A stretch of DNA of 64,000 nucleotides from Mesorhizobium sp. B4-1-4. Its GTDB lineage: Bacteria; Pseudomonadota; Alphaproteobacteria; Rhizobiales; Rhizobiaceae. Positions 18,622-28,384 of this stretch are shown in pieces. A program made the translations under genes and the position numbers. The notes below the pieces were generated by a model. The model was not told the origin of the DNA. It searched no databases and saw nothing but the letters and a program-made list of their open reading frames with translations. Location of the stretch: NCBI RefSeq assembly GCF_006439395.2, contig NZ_CP083950.1, positions 4,701,001-4,765,000 on the forward strand. Reading direction: 5' to 3'. Every line of letters begins with the position of its first letter. Position 1 is the first letter of the stretch.

Positions 18622-18798
18622 GCTGCCCCTCATCGCCCTGCCAGGCATTTCTCCCCGTAAAGTGACGGGGAGAAAGACGCTGTCGCCGAGGATTTCGCCA
18701 ATCGTCGACGTGGCAGAATGAGCGCCGGCCTCCCGGCCGGTTCCCTTCTCCCCGTCACTATACGGGGAGAAGGTGGCGGCAGCCGGATGAGGGGCGGC
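18622..18798. repeat. RIME-like palindromic repeat (family A arms)
   Basis: Left arm GCTGCCCCTCAT ... TTTCTCCCCGT, right arm TTCTCCCCGTCACTATACGG ... GGATGAGGGGC, inverted copies about 60 bases each. The centre has the phrase GATTTCGCCAATCGTCGACG that recurs in other copies. Fills the gap between the UMF1 transporter and NAD-GDH. Confidence 0.88.
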
Positions 18799-18819
18799 AC
18801 CAACCTCCGCAAGAATTCG

Positions 18820-21800
18820 TCACATCCCCGTCAGATCGCTCATCAGCCCGGACGCCACCGACAGCCGCGACACGGTGATGTCGCCGCCCTCGGTCAGCGC
18901 CTGCAGCCGCTCGCGGATGCGCGCCACCCGCTCGCCGCCGGCTTCCAGCCAGGCCGACACCGGATCGGCCGTCTTGGCATGGCTGGTGAGCGCGGCGACC
19001 GCGATGCCGCGCCGCGCCGCGCCGATCGTGTCGGTGGCGCGCGACAGCGCGAGTTGGTCGTAGTAATCCGAAGGCGTGATCGAGCGCGCGGCGTCCTCGA
19101 CGCGCGGGATGCGGAAGGCATCGCTGACGGCGAAGAACGCCTTGGCGGCCGCGACGATGTCGGCACCGGCCGTGCGCGCCGTCAGCGCGATGTCGGGGAT
19201 CAATTCCGCCACTTCGCTCAGCGCCAACTGCTCGGCCAGCCTTTCCGGCGCACCGGCCTTGAACAGCCCGTGCCGCTTCTCCTCGATCCGCTCGCGCGAG
19301 AAAGCCGGCAGCAGCGAAACGAGCTTGGGCTCCAGCGCCTTGCGCGCCTCCTGCAGTTCGGCGATGCGCTGGCCGAGCGGCGCCGTGCCGGTATCGTTCT
19401 TCAGGTACCAGCCGCTGCTCATGTAGATCAGCCGGCTGACGATCTGGTAGAGATCGAGCTGCACCTGGCCGTCGATCTGGTTGTCGAGCGCGTCGATCTC
19501 GCGATGGAGCGCCGGCAGCGCGAAGCCGTCGCGCACCACGGCGAAGGTGCGCACCACATCGGCGGCGGTGCGGCCCGTGGCCTCCTGCAACCGATTGACG
19601 AAGGACGGGCCGCCGCGATTGACGAGGTCGTTGGCGACGACACGGGCGATGATCTCCCGGCGCAGCCTGTGACCATGGATCTCGGTGGCGTATTTCTTCG
19701 CCATCCGGTCCGGGAAATAGCCCATCAGGTCGCGGTCGAAATGCGCGTCGTCGGGCACGTCGCTGGCGACGATGTCGGAGAACAGCACGATCTTGGCATA
19801 GGCAAGCAGCACGCCGAGCTCGGCCCTGGTCAGCGGCTCGCCGCGTGCTTCGCGTTCGGCGAGTGCCGCCGGCGAGGGCAGTGTTTCCACGGCACGGTCG
19901 AGCAGGCCGCGCGCTTCGAGCGCGGACATGAACCGGGCCTGATGCGCGATGTCGGCGAGGCCACGCTTGCGGGCAATGGAAAGCGCCAGCGTCTGCTCGT
20001 AATTGTTGGACAGAACAAGCCCGCCGACCTCGTCGGTCATCTCGGCCAGCAGCTTGTTGCGTGCCGGACGCGTCAACGATCCCTTGCGCATGGCGGATGC
20101 CAAGGCGATCTTGATGTTGACCTCGACGTCGGAGCAGTTGACGCCGCCGGAATTGTCGATGGCATCGGAATTGCAGCGGCCGCCATTCATGCCGAACTCG
20201 ATGCGCGCCCGCTGCGTCACACCCAGATTGGCGCCCTCGCCGATCACCTTGGCGCGCACGTCGAGCGCGGTGATGCGGATCGCGTCGTTGGCGCGGTCGC
20301 CGACATCGGCATTGGTCTCGGTCGAGGCCCGCAGATAGGTGCCGATGCCGCCGAACCACAGCAGGTCGACCGGCGCCTTGAGGATGGCGGTCATGATCTC
20401 GACCGGCGTGGCTGTCGTCTTGGCAAGGCCGATCGCCGCCGCAGCCGCGGCCGGCAAGGTGATCGACTTCTGGCTGCGCGAGACGATGATGCCGCCTTCC
20501 GACAGCTTGGTCTTGTCATAATCCTGCCAGCTCGACCGTGGCAGCGCGAACATGCGCTGGCGCTCGGCGATCGACGCCTCCATGTCGGGATCTGGATCGA
20601 TGAAGATGTCGCGATGGTCGAAGGCGGCGATCAGCCTCGTTTTTGGCGACAACAACATGCCGTTGCCGAACACGTCGCCGGACATGTCGCCGACGCCGAC
20701 GACGGTGAAGGGCGAGGTCTGGATGTCGCGGTTCATTTCGCGGAAATGCCGCTTGACCGCTTCCCAGGCGCCCTTGGCGGTGATGCCCATCTTCTTGTGA
20801 TCATAGCCGGCCGAGCCGCCGCTGGCGAAAGCATCGTCCAGCCAGAAACCATGGCTTTCGCTGATGGCATTGGCGGTGTCGGAGAAGGTGGCCGTGCCCT
20901 TGTCGGCGGCGACGACGAAATAGGGGTCGTCCTGGTCGCGGCGCACCACGCCAGCCGGCGGAATGACACCCTCCAGCCCGATATTATCCGTAATCGACAA
21001 CAGGCTGGAGACGAAGTTCTTGTAGGCCGAGGTGCCGGCCTCGAAGATCGCGTCGCGGCTGCCGCCCGCCGGCAGCCGTTTGGGGAAGAAGCCGCCCTTG
21101 GCGCCGACGGGCACGATGACCGCGTTCTTGACCTGCTGCGCCTTGACCAGGCCGAGCACTTCGGTGCGGTAGTCCTGGGCGCGGTCCGACCAGCGCAGGC
21201 CGCCACGCGCCACCGGGCCGAAGCGCAGATGCAGCCCCTCGACCTCGGAGCCGTAGACGAAGATCTCGCGCCACGGTCGCGGCGCCGGCAATCCCTCGAC
21301 CGCTTGCGAGTCGAGCTTGATCGCCAGCGATTGACCCTTCTGTTTCGTATCGGTAACGAAATGATTGGTGCGCAGCGAGGCTTCGATCAAATTGAGATAG
21401 CGGCGGATGATGGTGTCATCATCGATGTTGGGCACATCTTCCAAGGCATCCTTGATCTTGGCCTTGAGGTGCTTCGCCGCAACGGCGCCTTCCGTCTCCG
21501 CCGTCGGCCCAAGCCGGGCGATGAAAAGCTCGTGCAGACCGCGCGCGATCTCCGGGTAGCGGTTAAGCGCAGCGGCGATGAAATCCTGGCTTTGCGGAAT
21601 GCCAACCTGCTGCAGATAGCGGCCATAGGCGCGCAGGATGGTGATTTCTTCAGACCACAGGCCGGCGGTCTGGGCAAGGCCGTTATAGCCGTCATTGTCG
21701 ACGTCGCCGCGCCAGACCGACAGGAACGCGTCCTCGAACAGCGCGCCGCCATCGGCAAGATCGATCGGCTTGCCGTAGCTGTTCTCCAGCTCCATGTCGT

Positions 21801-23610
21801 GGATGAAGACCATGCCCGTCGCGTCGTCGCCGACCTCGAACGTACGCTCGCTGATCACCCGGAAACCGATATTTTCCAGCACCGGCACCCGCCGCGACAG
21901 CGCCACCGGGCTGCCATGATGATAGATCTTCAGCGCAGCCTGGTGCGGCTTCTGCTCGCCATGGCGATAATAGTCGATGGCGATCGGATTGGCGGCGCTG
22001 ATCCTGGCGATGCGCCCGGCATCGACCAGCGCCACCGCCGCGCTGAATGAATCGCGGTAGCTTTCCGGCAGCCTTGCGGCGATGGCTTTCAACGCCGGGT
22101 CGCTGCCGCTAGCCTCAGCCGCCTCGGAAAGGGCGTCCTCCCAGGTGCGCACGATGTCGCGGATCGCCGCCTCGATCGTCGCCTGCTCGACCTTGGGCGT
22201 CTTGCCGCCGGAGCGGCCGATGATGAAGTGGACACGCGCCAGCCCGCCTTCCGGGAAGGCCGGGTAATAAGCCGACAGCCGGCCTTCGAACACGGTCTTG
22301 AGATAGGTGCCGACCTTCTCGCGTACCACGCTGTCGTAGCGGTCGCGCGGCACGAAGACGAGGATCGAGACGAAGCGGTCGAACTGGTCGGCGCGCACCA
22401 GCGCCCTGACCCGCGGCCGCTCGATCAGGCCGAGGATGGCCGCGGCGTGCTTCCTCAGGATCGGCACCGGCACCTGGAACAGTTCGTCGCGCGGATAGCT
22501 CTCCAGCACATTGATCAGCGCCTTGCCGGAATGGTCGTGCCGGTCGAAACCGGATTTGGCGATAATGGTTTCGGCCTTGGACCTGAGATACGGGATCTTC
22601 ATCACCGAGCGCGTGTAGGCGGTCGAGGTGAACAGGCCGACGATGCGCAGTTCGCCCGACAACGCGCCCTTGGTGGTGTAGGTCTTGACGCCGATGTAGT
22701 CGAGATAGATGCGGCGGTGCACGGAAGACTTGGCATTGGCCTTGGTGACAATCAACGGCTCCGGCCCGTGCAGGAAGGCGCGAATCTCAGGCGTTGTCGT
22801 CACCGCTTCAGTGCCGCGCCTGAGCACCAGCACGTCGGGATCGGACAGGATACCAAGGCCGGGCTTGTCGGCGCGCTCCAGCGTGCCGCTTTCCTCGCCG
22901 CCGGTATATTTGAACTCGCGCATGCCGAGGAAGGTGAAATTGTCGTCGCGCAGCCACTCCAGGAAGGCGATCGCCTCTGCAACGCTCTTCTTGTCGAGCG
23001 GCACAGCCGAATAGCGGAACTCCGAGATCGCCTGATCGAGCCGGGCCAGCATCGGTTTCCAGTCGTTGACGGCCGCATGCACTTGGCCAAGCATCTTGCG
23101 CAGCCGCTCGGTCAAGGCGTTTGCCGCGTCGGCCGCCAGCCGCGGGATATGAACGTGGATGACGCTCAGCCGGTCGTGGCTGCCGTCGTCCTTGGCGAAA
23201 TTGCCGTCGCCGAGGATTTCCTCGACCCCGCCTTTGCCATGGCGCACCGTGATGACCGGATGGGTAACCAAGGTTGGCTCGCCGGCGGTCTCGGTGATCT
23301 CACCGAGGATGGAATCGAACAGAAACGGCATATTGTCGTTGACGACCGTTATGACCGTCATCGGCCTGCCTTCGCGGGCGACGCCGGAATCGCTCTCGAC
23401 GGCAACGACGCACTCGCCTTTCTTGTGACGGGCTACTGCCTGGCCGGCGAGGTCGGCGGCGCGTTCCAGGTCACCCACTTGATAAGCGGCGATGTCTTCC
23501 GCCGGCGCACGGGCGAGCAGGTAATCGGCAAGCCTGGCTGGCCTGTCCTCCGTCTTCGCCGCCGCCGTTGCCCTCTTCTTCGACTTAGCTGCGGATTTCA
23601 CGCTGGCCAT
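18820..23610 (-). CDS. NAD-dependent glutamate dehydrogenase, large (180-kDa) class
   Basis: About 1596 residues, the size of the GDH-180 class. It oxidises glutamate to 2-oxoglutarate and ammonia with NAD. A long N-terminal regulatory region with ACT-like parts (1-700) precedes the catalytic core: EVEGLHLRFGPVARGGLRWS, then QQVKNAVIVPVGAKGGFFPK with the active-site Lys, and FGGIGTY and VIGEGANLG in the nucleotide half. ATG 23610 fits the Lys-rich family start (MASVKSAAKSKK) and follows GGGAGG at a rather long distance. A very long open frame exists on the other strand but is a codon-bias artefact. Confidence 0.95.
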   Translation of the reverse strand: MASVKSAAKSKKRATAAAKTEDRPARLADYLLARAPAEDIAAYQVGDLERAADLAGQAVARHKKGECVVAVESDSGVAREGRPMTVITVVNDNMPFLFDSILGEITETAGEPTLVTHPVITVRHGKGGVEEILGDGNFAKDDGSHDRLSVIHVHIPRLAADAANALTERLRKMLGQVHAAVNDWKPMLARLDQAISEFRYSAVPLDKKSVAEAIAFLEWLRDDNFTFLGMREFKYTGGEESGTLERADKPGLGILSDPDVLVLRRGTEAVTTTPEIRAFLHGPEPLIVTKANAKSSVHRRIYLDYIGVKTYTTKGALSGELRIVGLFTSTAYTRSVMKIPYLRSKAETIIAKSGFDRHDHSGKALINVLESYPRDELFQVPVPILRKHAAAILGLIERPRVRALVRADQFDRFVSILVFVPRDRYDSVVREKVGTYLKTVFEGRLSAYYPAFPEGGLARVHFIIGRSGGKTPKVEQATIEAAIRDIVRTWEDALSEAAEASGSDPALKAIAARLPESYRDSFSAAVALVDAGRIARISAANPIAIDYYRHGEQKPHQAALKIYHHGSPVALSRRVPVLENIGFRVISERTFEVGDDATGMVFIHDMELENSYGKPIDLADGGALFEDAFLSVWRGDVDNDGYNGLAQTAGLWSEEITILRAYGRYLQQVGIPQSQDFIAAALNRYPEIARGLHELFIARLGPTAETEGAVAAKHLKAKIKDALEDVPNIDDDTIIRRYLNLIEASLRTNHFVTDTKQKGQSLAIKLDSQAVEGLPAPRPWREIFVYGSEVEGLHLRFGPVARGGLRWSDRAQDYRTEVLGLVKAQQVKNAVIVPVGAKGGFFPKRLPAGGSRDAIFEAGTSAYKNFVSSLLSITDNIGLEGVIPPAGVVRRDQDDPYFVVAADKGTATFSDTANAISESHGFWLDDAFASGGSAGYDHKKMGITAKGAWEAVKRHFREMNRDIQTSPFTVVGVGDMSGDVFGNGMLLSPKTRLIAAFDHRDIFIDPDPDMEASIAERQRMFALPRSSWQDYDKTKLSEGGIIVSRSQKSITLPAAAAAAIGLAKTTATPVEIMTAILKAPVDLLWFGGIGTYLRASTETNADVGDRANDAIRITALDVRAKVIGEGANLGVTQRARIEFGMNGGRCNSDAIDNSGGVNCSDVEVNIKIALASAMRKGSLTRPARNKLLAEMTDEVGGLVLSNNYEQTLALSIARKRGLADIAHQARFMSALEARGLLDRAVETLPSPAALAEREARGEPLTRAELGVLLAYAKIVLFSDIVASDVPDDAHFDRDLMGYFPDRMAKKYATEIHGHRLRREIIARVVANDLVNRGGPSFVNRLQEATGRTAADVVRTFAVVRDGFALPALHREIDALDNQIDGQVQLDLYQIVSRLIYMSSGWYLKNDTGTAPLGQRIAELQEARKALEPKLVSLLPAFSRERIEEKRHGLFKAGAPERLAEQLALSEVAELIPDIALTARTAGADIVAAAKAFFAVSDAFRIPRVEDAARSITPSDYYDQLALSRATDTIGAARRGIAVAALTSHAKTADPVSAWLEAGGERVARIRERLQALTEGGDITVSRLSVASGLMSDLTGM

Positions 23611-23746
23611 GACGCTTCTTGCCTCCCGTCGTATGCTTTTGTGACTATGGTAGCAGATGACCGCCATTTGGCGACAAAGGTTTGACGGCTTGCCAAGAAT
23701 TCTGGAATTCGGCGGCAAGGCATCGCCCGACGAGGAGAAACGAACC

Positions 23747-24310
23747 ATGACCGGCAAAGTCACCGCGCTTGATCTCGATACGGGGGAACTGAGCGAGCCG
23801 ACAAAAGCCTATTTCGCCAAATGCGAGGAGAAGCTCGGGCTCATTCCCAACGTGCTGAAGGCCTATGCCTTCGACGACAAGAAGCTGCGCGCCTTCACCG
23901 ACATGTACAACGACCTGATGCTCGGCGATTCCGGCCTGTCGAAGCTAGAGCGCGAGATGATCGCGGTCGCCGTCTCCTCCATCAACCAGTGCTACTACTG
24001 CCTGACCGCGCATGGCGCGGCGGTGCGCCAGCTGTCCGGCGATCCTTCGTTCGGCGAGATGATGGTGATGAATTTCCGCGCCGCCGATCTTTCGCCGAGA
24101 CAGACGGCAATGCTCGAATTCGCCGTCAAGCTGACCGAGGAACCGGCCAAGATCGTCGAGGCCGACCGGGCCACGCTTCGCAAGGCCGGCTTCAGCGACC
24201 GCGACATCTGGGACATCGCCTCGACGGCCGCCTTCTTCAACATGTCGAACCGGGTGGCGGCGGCGATCGATATGCGCCCGAATGACGAATACCACGCCAT
24301 GGCAAGGTGA
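23747..24310 (+). CDS. Peroxidase-related AhpD-fold protein (carboxymuconolactone decarboxylase family)
   Basis: 187-residue protein of the uncharacterised peroxidase-related branch of the AhpD fold. The redox site is CYYCLTAHGAAVR, a CxxC followed by His, as in AhpD where the two cysteines reduce partner peroxidases. The SD GAGGAGAAA precedes ATG 23747. It is divergent from NAD-GDH with 136 bases between starts and is followed by a YCII gene. Thiol-based antioxidant activity is expected from the motif, not shown. Confidence 0.88.
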   Translation: MTGKVTALDLDTGELSEPTKAYFAKCEEKLGLIPNVLKAYAFDDKKLRAFTDMYNDLMLGDSGLSKLEREMIAVAVSSINQCYYCLTAHGAAVRQLSGDPSFGEMMVMNFRAADLSPRQTAMLEFAVKLTEEPAKIVEADRATLRKAGFSDRDIWDIASTAAFFNMSNRVAAAIDMRPNDEYHAMAR

Positions 24311-24441
24311 AGAACCGGGTCTCCAACCAGACTACATATTAGCAATCTCTCATTCTAATTGCGTGTTTGCCTTTTTGGCCCGATGATTGCGGGGCGGCAC
24401 GGCCGCATGCCGGTTCGATGCCGCTGAACAAGGAGGAGAAC

Positions 24442-24765
24442 ATGGCGAAATTTCTCTATGTATATCATGGCTCCGGCAAGATGCCGGCGACGGAAGCCGA
24501 GCGCAAAGCCGCGATGGACGCCTGGAATGGCTGGTTCGGAAAGCTGGGCTCGGCCGTGGTCGACGGCGGCAATCCGGTCGGCATGTCCAAGACCGTGCTG
24601 CCGGGCGGCAAGGTCGAGAACAATGGCGGCAGCAATCCGACCGGCGGCTATTCGATCATCGAAGCCAAGGACATCGACGATGCCGCCGACAAGGCCAAGG
24701 GCTGCCCGATGCTGGCCATGCCGAACTGCAGCATCGAGATCGCACCGATCATCGAAATGATGTGA
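24442..24765 (+). CDS. YCII-related (DGPF) domain protein
   Basis: 107-residue alpha-beta protein of the YCII/DGPF superfamily (dimeric ferredoxin-like fold). Start AKFLYVYHGSG and the GGKVENNGG and GGYSIIEAKDIDDAADKAKG segments are typical. A strong AAGGAGGAG sits just before ATG. The role of such proteins is poorly known; some are fused to sigma factors. 131 bases downstream of the AhpD-like gene, so cotranscription is possible. Confidence 0.85.
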   Translation: MAKFLYVYHGSGKMPATEAERKAAMDAWNGWFGKLGSAVVDGGNPVGMSKTVLPGGKVENNGGSNPTGGYSIIEAKDIDDAADKAKGCPMLAMPNCSIEIAPIIEMM

Positions 24766-24817
24766 TGGGCGCGCCGCGCGTGCGACGCGGTAAAGCGCGA
24801 CAAGACAAATCGCCGGC

Positions 24818-24995
24818 GCTGCCCCTCACCTGCCTGCCGGCATCCTCTCCCCGTATAGTGACGGGGAGAGGGACGCTCTCATCGACGATTTCGCCGATCG
24901 CCAGCGTTGCTGAAAAAACGCCGAGGTTGCGGCCAGCCTCCTTCTCCCCGTCGCTATACGGGGAGAAGGTGCCGGCAGGCGGATGAGGGGCAGCG
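24818..24995. repeat. RIME-like palindromic repeat (family A arms)
   Basis: Left arm GCTGCCCCTCACCTGCCTGC...CCCCGTATAGTGACGGGGAG, right arm CTCCCCGTCGCTATACGGGG...GCCGGCAGGCGGATGAGGGG, with a centre reading GATTTCGCCGATCGCCAGCG. Same layout as copies at 18622, 32211, 45242 and 58494. Confidence 0.9.
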
Positions 24996-25359
24996 CCGGC
25001 GGTCGAAGAATTGGATTGAGCCGAGCGCGCCCTCCGAAAGAGACCCTTGCTCCTCTGCCACCACGCCGCTAGAAGAGGCACCCTTTATCAATTTTCGAGT
25101 TCTGTTTTGCCTCAGTAACCGCCGGTCTCATCAGTCCCCGAAAGCACCGCAGGCGCAGCTTTGGCGGCCCCTGCATCATTTTCACGTGTTCCTCAGGGCG
25201 GCGGTTCGAGACCGGTTTGGCACTGCTGAACCGCTGTCGCGCGCTTGCCGCCAGCGACACCTGACTTCCGATCTCCGCAGCCTACCGCCACGCCGCGCCC
25301 GCATGGGCATCTCAACAGAGCCGACCTGAAGAACTTCCCCACGGGAAGGGCTTACCGGC
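24996..25359. other. Gene-free stretch before the DUF1062 gene
   Basis: About 360 bases with no coding frame I trust. It has slightly lower GC in 25080-25130. No recognisable riboswitch, operator or terminator. It presumably contains the promoter of the DUF1062 gene. Confidence 0.4.
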
Positions 25360-25986
25360 ATGTCTTCTACCACTTGCATCCAATGGACGATCGCGCCTGA
25401 GATCGCACCTCGACCGCTCATCAACTGCAATCGCTGCGGCGACGTGAAGGCCTATCGATGCAGCGGCAAATTCCGCGTCAACGCCAACGGCAAGCGCATC
25501 GACGTGTGGCTGATCTATCGCTGCATCGACTGCGACAATTCCTGGAATTTTGGCATTTTCGAACGCTGCAACCGCCGCGACATCGAGCCGGCGCTCTTAC
25601 GGGCGCTCGAAAGCAACGATCCGGGGCTGGCGCGGCGCCACGCCTTCGACATCGTCGCCCTGCGCAACAAGGTGGGACGTGTCGAGGAGTTTCCCGATGT
25701 CGCCGTGCCCAAGCAGGCGGTTGGAGAGACGACGGAAACCGCGACAGCGTTGGAACTCTGGCTTGGGTTCGAAATGCCGACATCGCTCCGGCTCGATCGT
25801 CTGCTCGCCAACGAACTCGGTATCTCGCGATCAAGGCTTCAGGCGCTGGAAGAGCGGCGATTGCTGCTCGTCGATCCAGGCGGCGCAAAAGCCCTGCGCA
25901 AGCCGGCCCGCGAGGGAACGACATTGCGTACCGACCTGACCGGCGAACCTGATCGGCAGGTCATTATCGCGGCAGCCCTCGGATGA
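25360..25986 (+). CDS. DUF1062 family protein with zinc-ribbon cysteines
   Basis: 208-residue protein of the DUF1062 family. The N-terminal half has two cysteine pairs, CNRCG near residue 23 and YRCIDCDNSW near residue 55, that would bind zinc. The second half (from about residue 140) resembles an S4-like/RNA-binding patch (RLDRLLANELGISRSRLQAL), which suggests nucleic-acid binding. Function unknown. GGGAAGGGC lies upstream of the ATG. It converges on typA with a shared terminator. Confidence 0.82.
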   Translation: MSSTTCIQWTIAPEIAPRPLINCNRCGDVKAYRCSGKFRVNANGKRIDVWLIYRCIDCDNSWNFGIFERCNRRDIEPALLRALESNDPGLARRHAFDIVALRNKVGRVEEFPDVAVPKQAVGETTETATALELWLGFEMPTSLRLDRLLANELGISRSRLQALEERRLLLVDPGGAKALRKPAREGTTLRTDLTGEPDRQVIIAAALG

Positions 25987-25991
25987 AAATG

Positions 25992-26028
25992 AAAAAGGGG
26001 CGGCGCACTGGTGTGCCCCACCCCTTTT
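25992..26028. terminator. Bidirectional intrinsic terminator between DUF1062 gene and typA
   Basis: AAAAAGGGG (25992-26000) pairs with CCCCTTTT (26021-26028), enclosing a second stem GCGCAC/GTGCCC-like part. A tracts on one side and T tracts on the other fit termination in both directions. Confidence 0.8.
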
Positions 26029-26046
26029 CAAATGGAGGAACGGAAA

Positions 26047-27876
26047 TTACGCCGCGCCGACTGCCTTGGCCGACTTCTCGAAGCGCTTGCGCTCGTTAGG
26101 GTCGAGATAGAGCTTGCGGAGGCGGATGGTCTTCGGCGTCACCTCGACCAGTTCGTCGTCCTGGATCCAGGCCAGCGCGCGTTCCAGCGTCATGCGGATC
26201 GGCGGCGTCAGCTTGACCGCCTCGTCCTTGCCGGCGGCGCGGATGTTGGTCAGCTTCTTGCCCTTCAGCACGTTCACTTCGAGGTCGTTGTCGCGGGAAT
26301 GGATGCCGATGATCATGCCCTGATAGACCTTGACGCCGGGGTCGATGACCATCGGACCACGGTCTTCCAGGTTCCACATGGCGTAGGCGACCGATTCGCC
26401 CTGCTCGTTGGAGATCAGCACGCCATTGGTACGGCCGGGCAACTCGCCCTTGTAGGGCTCATAGGCGTGGAACAGCCGGTTCATGACGGCGGTGCCGCGC
26501 GTGTCGGTCAAAAGTTCCGACTGGTAGCCGATCAGGCCACGCGTCGGCGCGTGGAAGACGATGCGCTGGCGGTTGCCGCCAGACGGGCGCAGCTCGACCA
26601 TCTCGGCCTTGCGCTCCGACATCTTCTGCACGACGACGCCGGCATGCTCCTCGTCGACGTCGATGACGACTTCCTCGACCGGCTCAAGCAGTTCGCCGTT
26701 TTCGCCCTTCTGCATGACGACGCGCGGACGCGACACGGCGATCTCGAACCCTTCGCGGCGCATCGTCTCGATCAGCACGGCGAGCTGCAATTCGCCACGG
26801 CCGGAAACGAAGAACGAATCCTTGTCGGGCGATTCCTCGATCTTGAGCGCGACATTGCCTTCAGCCTCGCGCAGCAGGCGGTCGCGGATGACGCGGCTGG
26901 TCACCTTGTCGCCTTCGGTGCCGGCCAGCGGACTGTCATTGACGAGGAAGGACATGGTCACGGTCGGCGGATCGATCGGCTGCGCATGCAGCGCCTCGGT
27001 CACGCTCGGGTCGCAGAACGTGTCGGCGACGGTGCCCTTCGACAGGCCGGCAATGGCGACGATGTCGCCCGCCTGGGCTTCCTCGATCGGCTGGCGCTCG
27101 AGGCCGCGGAAGGCGAGGATCTTGGAAATGCGGCCGGTTTCGATCTGGGTGCCGTCATGGTGCAGCACCTTGACCGGTTGGTTGGCCTTCAGCGTGCCGC
27201 TCTCGATGCGGCCGGTGATGATGCGGCCAAGGAAGGGGTTGGCCTCCAGGATGGTACCGATCATCCGGAACGGGCCGGGATGAACGGTAGGCGCCGGCAC
27301 ATGCTTGATGACGAGGTCGAACAGCGGCGCGAGCTGCTGGTCCTTGGGGCCTTCCGGATTTTCCGACACCCAGCCGTCGCGGCCCGAACCGTAGAGGATC
27401 GGGAAGTCGAGCTGCTCGTCGGTGGCGTCGAGCGCGGCGAACAGGTCGAACACCTCGTTGACCACTTCGACATGGCGGGCGTCCGGCCGGTCGATCTTGT
27501 TGATGACGACGATCGGCTTAAGGCCGACCTTGAGCGCCTTGCCGACGACGAACTTGGTCTGCGGCATCGGGCCTTCGGCGGCATCGACCAGCACGATGGC
27601 TGAATCCACCATCGACAGGATGCGCTCGACCTCGCCGCCGAAATCGGCGTGTCCCGGGGTGTCGACGATGTTGATGCGGGTGTCCTTCCAGTCGACCGAG
27701 GTCGCCTTGGCGAGGATGGTGATGCCGCGCTCCTTTTCCAGGTCGTTGGAATCCATGGCGCGCTCGGCGACGCGCTGGTTGTCGCGGAAAGAGCCGGACT
27801 GCTTCAGAAGCTGGTCGACAAGGGTAGTCTTTCCATGGTCGACGTGCGCGATGATCGCGATATTACGGAGTTTCAT
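26047..27876 (-). CDS. typA: GTP-binding protein TypA/BipA
   Basis: 609 residues, full length. Ribosome-associated translational GTPase. G1 AHVDHGKTT, G3 DTPGHADFGG, G4 NKIDRPD in the first 200 residues; then EF-G-like domains II, III and V and the BipA-specific C-terminal domain (TRGLIGYQSELLTDTRG, GVKVYQGMIIG). It helps 50S assembly and stress growth, especially in the cold. ATG 27876 agrees with the family start MKLRNIAIIAHVDHG. An 7-bp dyad TTTCGCA/TGCGAAA (27952-27967) lies upstream and might be a promoter-proximal operator. Confidence 0.97.
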   Translation of the reverse strand: MKLRNIAIIAHVDHGKTTLVDQLLKQSGSFRDNQRVAERAMDSNDLEKERGITILAKATSVDWKDTRINIVDTPGHADFGGEVERILSMVDSAIVLVDAAEGPMPQTKFVVGKALKVGLKPIVVINKIDRPDARHVEVVNEVFDLFAALDATDEQLDFPILYGSGRDGWVSENPEGPKDQQLAPLFDLVIKHVPAPTVHPGPFRMIGTILEANPFLGRIITGRIESGTLKANQPVKVLHHDGTQIETGRISKILAFRGLERQPIEEAQAGDIVAIAGLSKGTVADTFCDPSVTEALHAQPIDPPTVTMSFLVNDSPLAGTEGDKVTSRVIRDRLLREAEGNVALKIEESPDKDSFFVSGRGELQLAVLIETMRREGFEIAVSRPRVVMQKGENGELLEPVEEVVIDVDEEHAGVVVQKMSERKAEMVELRPSGGNRQRIVFHAPTRGLIGYQSELLTDTRGTAVMNRLFHAYEPYKGELPGRTNGVLISNEQGESVAYAMWNLEDRGPMVIDPGVKVYQGMIIGIHSRDNDLEVNVLKGKKLTNIRAAGKDEAVKLTPPIRMTLERALAWIQDDELVEVTPKTIRLRKLYLDPNERKRFEKSAKAVGAA

Positions 27877-28072
27877 GTTCTGGTCTCGGGAGCGTTGCAG
27901 GCAGCAGGCCAAAGGCGCTGCCTCTTTCGGTTGCGCGGCTCATACAAGGTTTTTCGCATTTGCGAAAGAGGACGCATGACACCAAATCCTCATCAAATCT
28001 TAAGCATCCTCGTGTGAAATGATTTTGTTAACCAAGGCGGGAACCTTTTATGGCCCGGGCAGTTCGAACGTG

Positions 28073-28354
28073 ATGACCGACAAACTCAACCGTTTTTGGC
28101 CGCTCGTCGCATCCGCGGCCTTCGCCACGCTGCTGGCGGCCAACGCCGCGCAGTCGGCCGCGGCGCTGAAGGAAGCACGGCCTGTTCTTCCGACAGATAG
28201 CTCTTCGGCCCAGCAGGTCTTCGCTGACGCGCCCGATGGCGTTGACCCCGTGGTGACCGGCCCGGTCAGCGCCGCCTTCAAGCAGCGCCAGGACGCCGCC
28301 AATTGCGACGGCGCCGTCTGGCCGAACATTCCGATGGTCTGCTATCCGGATTGA
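28073..28354 (+). CDS. Small secreted protein, unknown function
   Basis: 93-residue protein from ATG 28073: basic N-terminus (MTDKLNR), hydrophobic stretch and an ANAAQSAAA cleavage region, a good Sec signal peptide. The mature part is about 65 residues and ends in a short region with two cysteines (NCDGAVWPNIPMVCYPD) that could form a disulfide in the periplasm. A start at ATG 28019 is possible but would bury the signal sequence. Similar Cys-X-W-P-N-I-P endings are known to me from small rhizobial secreted proteins; function unknown. Confidence 0.72.
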   Translation: MTDKLNRFWPLVASAAFATLLAANAAQSAAALKEARPVLPTDSSSAQQVFADAPDGVDPVVTGPVSAAFKQRQDAANCDGAVWPNIPMVCYPD

Positions 28355-28384
28355 CGGCTGCTTCAACGGCCGTCCCGGGTTGCC

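Noticed and set aside
18718..22050. 1110-codon open frame opposite the NAD-GDH gene
   Set aside because: It lies fully antisense to a clear, full-length GDH. High-GC codon bias opens antisense frames; the sequence is Arg/Gly/His-rich and matches no family.
27952..27967. Dyad TTTCGCA/TGCGAAA upstream of typA as an operator
   Set aside because: Only 7 bp per arm and no adjacent regulator; mentioned under typA but not called.
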